Source of the DNA: Akkermansiaceae bacterium
Lineage (GTDB): Bacteria; Verrucomicrobiota; Verrucomicrobiia; Verrucomicrobiales; Akkermansiaceae
Direction: 5' to 3'
Assembly: GCA_023301645.1 (NCBI GenBank)
Contig: JALZUH010000182.1
Location: forward strand, 1 to 13,658
DNA: 13,658 bases
The notes beneath the pieces were generated by a model. That model ran no database searches. It had not been told where the DNA came from and saw only the letters and a program-made list of their open reading frames with translations. Positions 7,282 through 13,658 of the stretch are shown here, piece after piece; position 1 is the first letter of the stretch, and the number at the start of each line of letters is the position of its first letter. The position numbers and the translations under genes were made by a program.

Positions 7282-10089
7282 TTAGACCTCGAACGCCTGC
7301 TCGATGAGCATGTTTTGTTCGCGCACGTGCTGTGCCTTAGACCCGGCAGCAGGACTTGATGAAGACTTACGTCCTGAGTAGCGAATGCGCGCATCGAGCT
7401 CCTCAGAGAGACGTGGAGCTATATAGCTATAGGCACCCATGTTCTTCGGCTCTTCCTGTGCCCACACCCACTTGGTGCAGTTCTTAAATGGTGCGATGAG
7501 CTCTTGGAGCATCGGCTCATTGAATGGATACAGCTGCTCCACACGGATGATTGCGACATTATCGATCTCAGAGTCATTACGGTATTTTGCAAGATCGTAG
7601 TAGACCTTTCCTGAGCAGAAAATAACGCGCTCAATATCATCTGGATTGCTAAATTTCTTATCGTCAGCGAGTAGCTCTTTGAAGCAAGAACCTTCAAGGA
7701 AGTCCTCCTCCTTAGAAATCGCCTCAGGACGAGTAAGTAGACTCTTAGGCGTCATAAGCACCAAAGGCTTACGGAATGCGCGCTTCTTCTGTCTGCGTAA
7801 TGCATGGAAATACTGCGCCGGAGTCGACAGGTTAGCCACCTGAATGTTCTGCTCAGCACAAAGCTGGAGGAATCGCTCAAGACGAGCACTTGAGTGCTCA
7901 GGCCCCATCCCCTCATAGCCGTGCGGAAGTAGCATTACTAGACTACTTGGAGTCTGCCATTTCGACTCAGCAGAGGCGATAAACTGGTCAATAATCACCT
8001 GCGCACCATTGGAGAAATCACCAAACTGGGCTTCCCACATGATGAGCATATTCGTCGTTCCTAGTGAGTAACCATAATCAAACCCGAGAACAGCTGCCTC
8101 TGATAGTAGACTATTATAAACGCAGAACTTAGCCTGATTATCAGCGAGATTCTTCAGCGGAATGTAGCGTTCACGCGTCTCTGAATCATAGAACACCGCA
8201 TGACGATGACTGAATGTGCCACGACGGACATCCTGACCTGATAAACGCACAGGATTACCCTCTACGAGAAGTGAGCCCCAAGCAAGTGACTCAGCAAAGG
8301 CCCAATCAAAAGGACCACCATTGTGAAGAGCCTCTATACGGCGCGGGATAAAGCGCTTAGCAAGGGTCTTATGAAGGTTGAACCCATCAGGGATGCTCGT
8401 CAGCACGACACCGACTTTCTGCAGCGCATCCTTAGAAATACCAGTATCCACTGGATCATGAGTGTAGTCAGGCTGGGCTTGGGCAGTCGAGCCGCTGAAG
8501 GCGTCTCTCTCACCAGCTTCCATGTGCTTGACCATCTTAGAGTAGCCTTCCTCAAGCTGATTCCGGATGTTGTTTTCCACCTCATCAGCGGCAGCCTGTG
8601 TCAGTGTGCCATCGGCGACTACACGGTTTTTATAAAGATCACCTATCGGCTTACGTGCGTCGACCTTCTTGTAAATATGTGGCTGAGTAAAGGCCGCCTG
8701 GTCTGCCTCGTTATGTCCGTGGCGACGATAGCAATACATATCGATGACCACATCACGGCCGAATTTCTGACGGAATTCAAGGGCAACCACGGCAGCCCAG
8801 ACGAGTTCCTCTGGCTCCTCGCCATTAACGTGAATAATAGGTGCTTCGATCATCTTAGCCACATCCGTCGCATACTGCGAAGAACGAGCATCCTCAGGCA
8901 TCGTAGTGAAGCCGATCTGGTTATTGACGATGATATGGATTGTGCCTCCAGTGCGGTATCCTGGTAGCTGTGAAAGGTTGAGAACCTCGGCTACAGAACC
9001 TTGACCTGCGAAAGCAGCATCACCATGAAGCAGAATCGGCAGCACTTTCTTACGGTGCTCCTCTGTGACCGTTCTGTCACGCTCCTGAATATCGCCCTCA
9101 ATGAGTCTCTGGCGAGCTCTCGCCTTCCCCTCGACTACTGCATTGACAGCCTCCAAGTGACTTGGGTTTGCCGCTAGGCTCACTCTCACCTCGCCATCAG
9201 GCAAGTGACGCACACCCTCATAGCCAAGGTGATACTTCACATCACCATCACCAGCCACAAGGTCAGGCACGTAGTTAGGCGTGAATTCATAAAGCAATGT
9301 GCTTAATGACTTGTGCAGGAAGTTACGCAGGACGTTAAGCCTTCCACGGTGTGACATACCCATCTCGATCTCACTGACATCGGAGCTAGGGCATTTTTCT
9401 AAAATAGTATTCAGCAAGACCATTGTCGCCTCGCCACCCTCAAGAGAGAAGCGCTTCTCACCGAGGAACTTCTTCGCCAAAAATGACTCGAAAAGCTGAG
9501 ACTCAAATAACCAATTCAGCACGCGAGACTCATCAATGTGTAAGTCATTCACCAGCTGAGACCTGCTCTCGACACGATCACGGATCCAGTTACGAATCTC
9601 CGTGTTGAAAATATGCATGAACTCCACGCCTAGGTAACCAGAATAGGTCTCCTCTAGGGCAACGATCATCTCGCGCAACTTCATGCGCTCACCCTTACGG
9701 AAAAACTGAGTAGAAACCTCACGATCGAGATCACTCTCCTTCAAGCCAAACTGAGAAAGCTCTAGTCTTGGATTCTTCGTGCCCTCAGTGTCGAGTGGAT
9801 TCAGGTGAGCCTGTGTATGCCCCAAGGTGCGGTAGTTATAAACTAAACTTACCACCTTACCCCTGAAGTTAAGATACTCCTCATCCACATCAGTAAGTGA
9901 AGCACCACCTGTAGGAGCCTTCGCCATAGCCGACGATGCATCCGCACTCTTGAGCTGTGCATTACCTAGTTCGAAGCCTTCAAAAAAGGCGCACCAATCT
10001 GCCTCGACAGACTGTGCATCTTCGCACCATTGTTCATATTTTTGATCGAGTAGATCGGCATTAAAGCGAGCTGATACTGAGGATTTCAT
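7282..10089 (-). CDS. sucA: 2-oxoglutarate dehydrogenase E1 (thiamine diphosphate-dependent)
   Basis: E1o decarboxylates 2-oxoglutarate with thiamine diphosphate and transfers the succinyl group to the lipoyl domain of SucB. The 935-residue length is normal for the family. The N-terminus (residues 10-39, NADLLDQKYEQW then WCAFFEGF) matches the E2-binding helix of E1o, which supports the start at ATG 10089. MSHRGRLNVL places His247 and DVKYHLGY places His287, equivalent to the substrate-binding His260 and His298 of E. coli SucA. The cofactor motif begins at HGDAAFAGQG (Gly356-Asp357) and ends with NNQIGFTT (Asn389-Asn390). The C-terminal transketolase-like part includes LLPHGYEGMGPEHSSARLERFLQLC, here broken as LLPHGYEGMGPEH plus SSARLERFLQ, and the usual SPAAGS near the end. 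It leads the sucA-sucB-DUF368 cluster. No E3 gene is in the window. Confidence 0.97.
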   Translation of the reverse strand: MKSSVSARFNADLLDQKYEQWCEDAQSVEADWCAFFEGFELGNAQLKSADASSAMAKAPTGGASLTDVDEEYLNFRGKVVSLVYNYRTLGHTQAHLNPLDTEGTKNPRLELSQFGLKESDLDREVSTQFFRKGERMKLREMIVALEETYSGYLGVEFMHIFNTEIRNWIRDRVESRSQLVNDLHIDESRVLNWLFESQLFESFLAKKFLGEKRFSLEGGEATMVLLNTILEKCPSSDVSEIEMGMSHRGRLNVLRNFLHKSLSTLLYEFTPNYVPDLVAGDGDVKYHLGYEGVRHLPDGEVRVSLAANPSHLEAVNAVVEGKARARQRLIEGDIQERDRTVTEEHRKKVLPILLHGDAAFAGQGSVAEVLNLSQLPGYRTGGTIHIIVNNQIGFTTMPEDARSSQYATDVAKMIEAPIIHVNGEEPEELVWAAVVALEFRQKFGRDVVIDMYCYRRHGHNEADQAAFTQPHIYKKVDARKPIGDLYKNRVVADGTLTQAAADEVENNIRNQLEEGYSKMVKHMEAGERDAFSGSTAQAQPDYTHDPVDTGISKDALQKVGVVLTSIPDGFNLHKTLAKRFIPRRIEALHNGGPFDWAFAESLAWGSLLVEGNPVRLSGQDVRRGTFSHRHAVFYDSETRERYIPLKNLADNQAKFCVYNSLLSEAAVLGFDYGYSLGTTNMLIMWEAQFGDFSNGAQVIIDQFIASAESKWQTPSSLVMLLPHGYEGMGPEHSSARLERFLQLCAEQNIQVANLSTPAQYFHALRRQKKRAFRKPLVLMTPKSLLTRPEAISKEEDFLEGSCFKELLADDKKFSNPDDIERVIFCSGKVYYDLAKYRNDSEIDNVAIIRVEQLYPFNEPMLQELIAPFKNCTKWVWAQEEPKNMGAYSYIAPRLSEELDARIRYSGRKSSSSPAAGSKAQHVREQNMLIEQAFEV

Positions 10090-10149
10090 AAATGAGAAAA
10101 ATGAATATTAACCACCCCATCTCGTTTTTATTACTTGGTGCGGGCAGCA

Positions 10150-10187
10150 ACTTAGTCCTAAGTAATGTTTCACAAGTCAGGAGTCAA
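10150..10187 (-). promoter_or_regulatory. Candidate sucA promoter with overlapping 14-bp palindrome
   Basis: On the minus strand, TTGACT (10182-10187) is a good -35 box; 17 bp further lies TACTTA (10159-10164), a poor -10 match. The latter overlaps a perfect inverted repeat, ACTTAG-tc-CTAAGT (10150-10163), centred about 67 bp before the sucA start. A palindrome at the -10 position is a typical place for a repressor operator. The palindrome is certain as sequence; promoter and operator roles are inference. Confidence 0.3.
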
Positions 10188-10248
10188 CGCGCAAGAGTGT
10201 AATTCTGCACTATTCTCTATCATCCGCTAGATACACCTCATACAAATC

Positions 10249-11181
10249 ATGATTGAAGTTCATAACCTCAACAAACGATACGGCAGACACACCGCCGTAA
10301 AGGACATTAGCTTTGAAGTGGGCTCGGGAAAAATCGTAGGTTTTCTCGGCCCCAATGGTGCAGGAAAAACCACCACGCTTAGAATGCTGACAGGCTATCT
10401 TCCACCTACATCAGGAAGCGCCCAAATCGCGGGCTACGACATGTTTCGCCAGTCGCTCAAAGCACGCCGCCACATCGGCTACATGCCCGAAAACGTGCCA
10501 CTTTACGACGAAATGCGCGTCAAAGAATACATCCGCTACCGCGCCCAGCTCAAAGGCCTCCGTGGTAAAAAACTACGTAGCCACGTAGGAGAAGCCATGG
10601 AGCTCTGCAGCCTGCATGAAGTAAGGCGTAAAATGATCAAAACCCTCTCAAAAGGCTTCCGTCAGCGGGTCGGACTAGCAGACGCACTCGTGCATAAGCC
10701 AGACCTACTCATCCTCGATGAACCCACCAATGGACTAGACCCGAACCAGATCCGCTCCATTCGAAAACTCATCAAACGCCTCGGCGAAAGCCACACCGTC
10801 ATGGTATCGACTCACATCCTCAGTGAAGTCGAAATGACATGCGACCACGTCATCATCATCGATGAAGGCAGGATCAAAGCCACAGGATCCCCCAGTGAGC
10901 TCGTCAGCCAAATGCGCACAGCAGGCAAAATCACCGTCGAGCTCAAAGCCGACGCCACCAAAGCCTCACAAGCCCTCTCGCAGCTAGCCAACATCAAAAA
11001 AGTCAGCCTCGACTCAACAGACGAAGGATGGTCAACGCTCTCCATCCTCGTCGACGCACACACAGACAGCCGCGAACGCATCGCCAATCTAGCCAGCGAG
11101 CAAAACTGGCCCGTAAGAACACTCCACAGACACACCGCCACACTCGAAGAAGTATTCGTCGAACTCACTCGCAAAGACTAA
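10249..11181 (+). CDS. ABC-2-type transporter ATP-binding protein (GldA/CcmA-like)
   Basis: The 310-residue product is a single ABC ATPase with the C-terminal extension usual in ABC-2 exporter ATPases. Walker A GPNGAGKT is at residues 34-41, the Q-loop region reads YMPEN (78-82, Glu where Gln is common, as in many relatives), the signature is LSKGFRQR (133-140), Walker B LLILDEPTNGLD is at 153-164 and the H-loop is STHIL with His189. The first 230 residues resemble the gliding-associated GldA and related ATPases found widely in Bacteroidota and Verrucomicrobiota, which normally sit beside one or two ABC-2 permease genes. No permease is adjacent here: the next gene, 27 bp on, encodes a ThuA-like protein and upstream is divergent sucA. 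The partner is therefore elsewhere or lost. The substrate is unknown. The start ATG 10249 has no Shine-Dalgarno. Confidence 0.93.
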   Translation: MIEVHNLNKRYGRHTAVKDISFEVGSGKIVGFLGPNGAGKTTTLRMLTGYLPPTSGSAQIAGYDMFRQSLKARRHIGYMPENVPLYDEMRVKEYIRYRAQLKGLRGKKLRSHVGEAMELCSLHEVRRKMIKTLSKGFRQRVGLADALVHKPDLLILDEPTNGLDPNQIRSIRKLIKRLGESHTVMVSTHILSEVEMTCDHVIIIDEGRIKATGSPSELVSQMRTAGKITVELKADATKASQALSQLANIKKVSLDSTDEGWSTLSILVDAHTDSRERIANLASEQNWPVRTLHRHTATLEEVFVELTRKD

Positions 11182-11208
11182 ATCAACCCACCCCAACTCA
11201 CTTACATC

Positions 11209-12267
11209 ATGAAAATCACCCAATCTCCTCGCAGCTCAAGTGCCGCACTCCCCCAGCTCGCAAGCCACCTCATCATGTGTCTAGCCCTACTGCTTGCCCT
11301 GCTACTCAGCCCCACCCTCACCGCCCAAACACCGAAGAAAGTCCTCTTCATCGCAGGCAAACCCAGCCACGGCAATGGTGAGCACGAATTTCGTGCGGGA
11401 TGCATGCTCCTTGCAAAAGGACTCAATGAAAGCAACCTTAACATCGAAGCCAAAGTCCACTACTACGGCTGGCCAAAAAACGAATCCATCTTCGACGGAG
11501 TCGACGCATGTGTCATCTATGCCGACGCTGGTGGTAAGTTTAAGGACAAATACGCCGTCCTCGACGCCAAGGTCAAAGCAGGCATGAGCATTATGTTCAT
11601 GCACTACGGCGTCCACCCGAAGAAAGAAATTGGAGAAAAATACTTCACCCCTTGGATCGGCGGCTACATGGAAACAGGCTGGTCAGTCAACCCTCACTGG
11701 ATTGCCGACATCTTCCCGAAAGAAGGGCACTCTGTAGGCAATGGCATTAAAGTCCCCTTCACCGCCTACGACGAATTCTACTGGAACATGCGCTTCCCCA
11801 GCGAAGAAGAATGTGACTGCTGCCACTCACTCGCCACGGCCACACCCACCCCTGAGAAAATCATCCGCTACCTTCGCCTCTGGAATAAGCACGGAGAAGA
11901 CACGCTCAACACCCCACAATCCCTCATGTGGTGCAGAGACCCAGAAACAGGAGGTCGCGGCATAGGATTTGTCGGAGGTCACTACCACCGTAACTGGGCA
12001 ATCGACGACTTCCGCACCCTCGTGCTCAATGCCATCGTATGGCTAGCCAGAGAAGAAGTCCCAGAAGGAGGAGTCATCTCACAGCCAATCGACCAAGAAG
12101 AACTCAACAAAAACCTAGACCGCCCCGTAAAAGGAAAACCCATCCTCCTTCCCACCGAGGCACTCTACGAGCAAAAGCCCATGGATATGCCAGACCTGTC
12201 CAAGCCTCTCCCACCTAAGCCAAAAAAGAAAAAGGCATCCAAGAAGCCAGCCGAAGAGGCTAAATAG
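11209..12267 (+). CDS. Secreted ThuA-like domain protein
   Basis: The 352-residue product starts with an Arg-containing n-region and a long Leu-rich core (residues 20-37), with a likely signal peptidase I site after LTA (39). The rest is a ThuA-like domain, a class-I glutamine-amidotransferase-like fold: KKVLFIAGKPSHGNGEHEF (43-61), DACVIYADAGG (99-109), MSIMFMHYG (126-134), and the typical ending GRGIGFVGGHYHRNWAIDD (249-267) followed by FRTLVLNAIVWLA. ThuA proteins have been tied to trehalose and other sugar metabolism, and secreted forms are abundant in Planctomycetota and Verrucomicrobiota, but no activity can be assigned. Unusual points are a Cys cluster, ECDCCHS (201-207), and a Pro/Lys-rich basic tail (333-352). 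It follows the ABC ATPase by 27 bp and may be co-transcribed with it. ATG 11209 is preceded by a G-free stretch. Confidence 0.9.
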   Translation: MKITQSPRSSSAALPQLASHLIMCLALLLALLLSPTLTAQTPKKVLFIAGKPSHGNGEHEFRAGCMLLAKGLNESNLNIEAKVHYYGWPKNESIFDGVDACVIYADAGGKFKDKYAVLDAKVKAGMSIMFMHYGVHPKKEIGEKYFTPWIGGYMETGWSVNPHWIADIFPKEGHSVGNGIKVPFTAYDEFYWNMRFPSEEECDCCHSLATATPTPEKIIRYLRLWNKHGEDTLNTPQSLMWCRDPETGGRGIGFVGGHYHRNWAIDDFRTLVLNAIVWLAREEVPEGGVISQPIDQEELNKNLDRPVKGKPILLPTEALYEQKPMDMPDLSKPLPPKPKKKKASKKPAEEAK

Positions 12268-12588
12268 TTGTGATTGGGTCGAAAAGGCAAATTAGATCAA
12301 TACGATCCACTGGGTAGATTACCGCAAGCAACTCCAACGATAAGCAACATTGAGGACAAGCACCTCAAAGCATACCCTCACATAAGACTAACATTACCAA
12401 GTCACTAGAGCACTGCCACTCGGCCCTCTTTCCGCCTGCCGTGTGTCAGCTGCGCTTCCGCCTCACTGGCGCGAACACCTGTTTTCCCCAGCAAACTACG
12501 CCTTTGGGCGATTATAAAGCTCTGTGACCCGATGACTACTTCGCCAGTGAAGTATTTCACCTTGCTGCGTAGTAGTTCTTAGCGACTC
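12268..12588. other. Structured non-coding stretch after the ThuA-like gene
   Basis: I see no convincing gene in these 321 bases. There is no T-tailed terminator directly after the ThuA-like stop codon. The right part is rich in inverted repeats: a small hairpin CGCC-tttg-GGCG (12499-12510), an 8-bp inverted repeat CACTGGCG/CGCCAGTG (12464-12471 and 12542-12549), and the nested hairpin at 12535-12576. A 10-bp perfect tandem repeat, CTTAGCGACT twice (12578-12597), follows and runs into the end of the small minus-strand reading frame. It could be a small RNA or an eroded mobile sequence; neither can be shown from sequence alone. Confidence 0.4.
12535..12576. repeat. Nested inverted repeat, possible RNA hairpin
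   Basis: The outer arms ACTACT (12535-12540) and AGTAGT (12571-12576) enclose the inner arms GTGAA (12547-12551) and TTCAC (12556-12560) around a GTAT loop. The two stems are separated by internal loops of 6 and 10 nt. It has no T-run on either side, so it does not look like an intrinsic terminator. Confidence 0.4.
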
Positions 12589-12777
12589 TTAGCGACTTAG
12601 CTTGCCACCGATCTCGACCACCTTATCGGCAATGCCTTTCCGAACGACCTCTCGCATCACCTTGCCTAGTTCTTTGGTTCGTTTATTTTCGATTAGCTCC
12701 TTTCCAACGCCATAGAATGATGCGAGCCCACAAAATAATAATAGAGGTAGACAGAGAGTCCTCAGCCTAGCTGACAT
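12589..12777 (-). CDS. Possible small single-span membrane protein, 62 residues
   Basis: This frame was not recognised as any known family. From ATG 12777 it reads a basic start (MSARLR), one hydrophobic segment (residues 7-24, LCLPLLLFCGLASF then YGVG), and a charged, probably helical tail with Lys/Arg and Glu spread along it (KELIENKRTKELGKVMREVV, 26-45) ending GGKLSR. That order, membrane anchor followed by a cytoplasmic or periplasmic amphipathic helix, is credible for a real small protein. Against it: the region upstream of the ATG is G-rich, unlike the other starts in the window, the stop codon falls in a tandem repeat, and the gene stands alone in a degraded region. A TTG at 12801 would add eight residues. 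Confidence 0.35.
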   Translation of the reverse strand: MSARLRTLCLPLLLFCGLASFYGVGKELIENKRTKELGKVMREVVRKGIADKVVEIGGKLSR

Positions 12778-12840
12778 ACTACCAACATCTGAATGGCACA
12801 AATCGCGTATTTGCTCGCCTGAAAGCCATTTAGGCCATGA

Positions 12841-13359
12841 CTCACATCCGCTGTTTATAACCTAGATACTATCGACCAAGCTAATATCTCCACTCTTCCA
12901 ACAACTGGCTCATCAGTGACAGGCGTCAGCAGTGCTGATTATGCAGGTTTCTTGGATACATTTGCTTTCGGTGCAACTGGTTTTCAATTGAACGGACTTG
13001 AAGCTGGCGCTGAATATAGTGTTCAACTTTTCTACATTGATGATCGTAATGCAAATAATGCAACTAGAATTCAAAATGTTGCTGATACCAATGGTAACTC
13101 AGCATCACTCACCAATGGATCTTTCAGCACAGGCACTTTCACTGCTGATGCTAGTGGCATTCAATCATTTGAGCTGTCTGGTGACGGCGGCGGATCACAC
13201 TTCAACTTACTTGTTGTAACTAGTGATGACGCAGCACTATCGACGCCACCTACGTCAAGCATCGGTGCTCTTGCTGCCTCATCAGTTCCTGAGCCGACAT
13301 CAACTGCTCTACTCGGCCTTGGAGGCTTACTTCTGCTCGGACGTCGCAAGCGTGCATAA
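12841..13359 (+). pseudogene. PEP-CTERM protein lacking its 5' end
   Basis: The open frame runs from just after a TGA at 12838-12840 to the stop at 13357-13359 and codes for the C-terminal 172 residues of a PEP-CTERM protein. It ends in VPEPTSTALLGLGG, then a Leu-rich membrane segment, then GRRKRA, the sorting signal processed by exosortase. The body (YAGFLDTFAFGATGFQLNGL, then LEAGAEYSVQLFYIDDRN) resembles the beta-rich secreted proteins with this signal that are common in Verrucomicrobiota. Such proteins need an N-terminal signal peptide, and none is encoded: there is no ATG in frame, only a GTG at 12916 inside conserved-looking sequence. No plus-strand frame in 12600-12840 supplies one. 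Third codon positions here are more A/T-rich than in the neighbouring genes. I infer that a deletion or rearrangement removed the promoter, start and signal peptide. The terminator downstream is still intact. Confidence 0.75.
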
Positions 13360-13386
13360 GCTGTAAGTTTATACAAATCACCTAAG

Positions 13387-13417
13387 AAGAGATGCTTTAA
13401 TTAGCATCTCTTTTTTT
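13387..13417 (+). terminator. Rho-independent terminator after the PEP-CTERM gene
   Basis: AAGAGATGCT (13387-13396) and AGCATCTCTT (13403-13412) form a perfect 10-bp stem with a TTAATT loop, and the right arm runs into seven Ts (13411-13417). Two to three further pairs extend the base of the stem. This is the clearest terminator in the window, 28 bp after the stop codon. Confidence 0.92.
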
Positions 13418-13562
13418 ATGTCCTAGAGGAGGGGGTAGCAACAAATGCTTCTGATTTCAGCTGCTTTTTGAGGTAACCCTAAGCGGGAACCCAGCTATCT
13501 GGCTACTTCTAATGTGATCCCAAACCCACCATTTCTCACCAAGGCTCTCACAGCCCTTTCCT

Positions 13563-13658
13563 GTTGCCTCATAAATAGAGCACACCGAAGCTCTTGATCT
13601 TACTGGGTAGCGTTGCCTCATAATTAGGACACTCTACGGCTCTTGGTTTTTGGTTGGT
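13563..13658. repeat. Diverged 49-bp direct repeat, two units, reaching the window edge
   Basis: GTTGCCTCATAAATAGAGCA begins at 13563 and GTTGCCTCATAATTAGGACA at 13612, exactly 49 bp apart. After a shared 11-bp start the units stay similar: both then have AGAGCAC or AGGACAC, a CGAAGCTCTTG or CGGCTCTTG core, and a T-rich end. The second unit may continue past the window. No reading frame explains it. Confidence 0.6.

Noticed and set aside
8323..8967. 214-codon frame on the plus strand opposite sucA
   Set aside because: It is a shadow of the strongly conserved sucA coding sequence and its translation has no recognisable domain.
2492..13486. A 13-bp match GAGGTAACCCTAA between the minus strand near 2500 and the plus strand near 13475
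   Set aside because: A few exact matches of this length are expected by chance in a 13.6-kb window on both strands, and the flanks diverge immediately.
13563..13658. CRISPR array or integron attC sites at the right edge
   Set aside because: The two units differ at many positions throughout rather than having identical repeats with unique spacers, and they lack paired RYYYAAC/GTTRRRY core sites.
1..13658. Mobile element, phage, toxin-antitoxin, restriction or other defence system
   Set aside because: No transposase, integrase, phage structural gene, methyltransferase or nuclease cassette is encoded; the PIN domain in the PhoH-type protein is part of a conserved two-domain housekeeping family and has no antitoxin partner.

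Overview
The window looks like a chromosomal segment of a member of the Verrucomicrobiota, most likely a marine Verrucomicrobiales relative. The evidence is a C-terminal VPEP sorting signal with a glycine/leucine membrane segment and an RRKR end, a sulfatase of the arylsulfatase-A type, a secreted ThuA-like protein, a GC content near one half, and start codons that almost never have a Shine-Dalgarno sequence. The phylum assignment is an inference from gene content; no rRNA gene is present.

Layout from left to right. A decayed sulfatase gene (69-712, +) has lost its catalytic core and carries a frameshift; it faces, 3 bp away, a PIN-PhoH ATPase gene (716-2269, -). After a 342-bp gap come a MATE efflux transporter (2612-3991, -) and, divergently, the ribosome-assembly GTPase gene engB (4208-4807, +), whose leader contains competing inverted repeats and a terminator-like hairpin. 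Convergent to engB is a cluster read leftwards: sucA (7282-10089), sucB (5772-7241) and a DUF368/PopT-type membrane protein (4847-5758), probably one operon. Divergent from sucA is a rightward pair: an ABC-2-type ATPase (10249-11181) and a secreted ThuA-like protein (11209-12267). The last 1.4 kb is sparse and looks degraded: a structured non-coding stretch, a possible 62-residue membrane peptide (12589-12777, -), a PEP-CTERM protein that has lost its 5' end (12841-13359, +), a clear Rho-independent terminator (13387-13417), and a diverged 49-bp direct repeat at the right edge.

How the genes fit together. Most of the window is housekeeping: 2-oxoglutarate dehydrogenase E1 and E2 (TCA cycle), EngB (50S assembly), PhoH and drug/cation efflux. 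The E2 subunit is unusual: it has two lipoyl domains and no recognisable peripheral subunit-binding domain, so E3 recruitment must differ from the E. coli complex. The extracellular functions typical of polysaccharide-degrading Verrucomicrobiota are present partly as remnants, with two independent broken genes. I found no CRISPR array, phage module, toxin-antitoxin pair, tRNA, rRNA or intact transposase. I do not see convincing evidence for an undescribed multi-gene system; the most interesting points are the E2 architecture, the sucAB-DUF368 linkage, the engB leader and the SD-less start sites.
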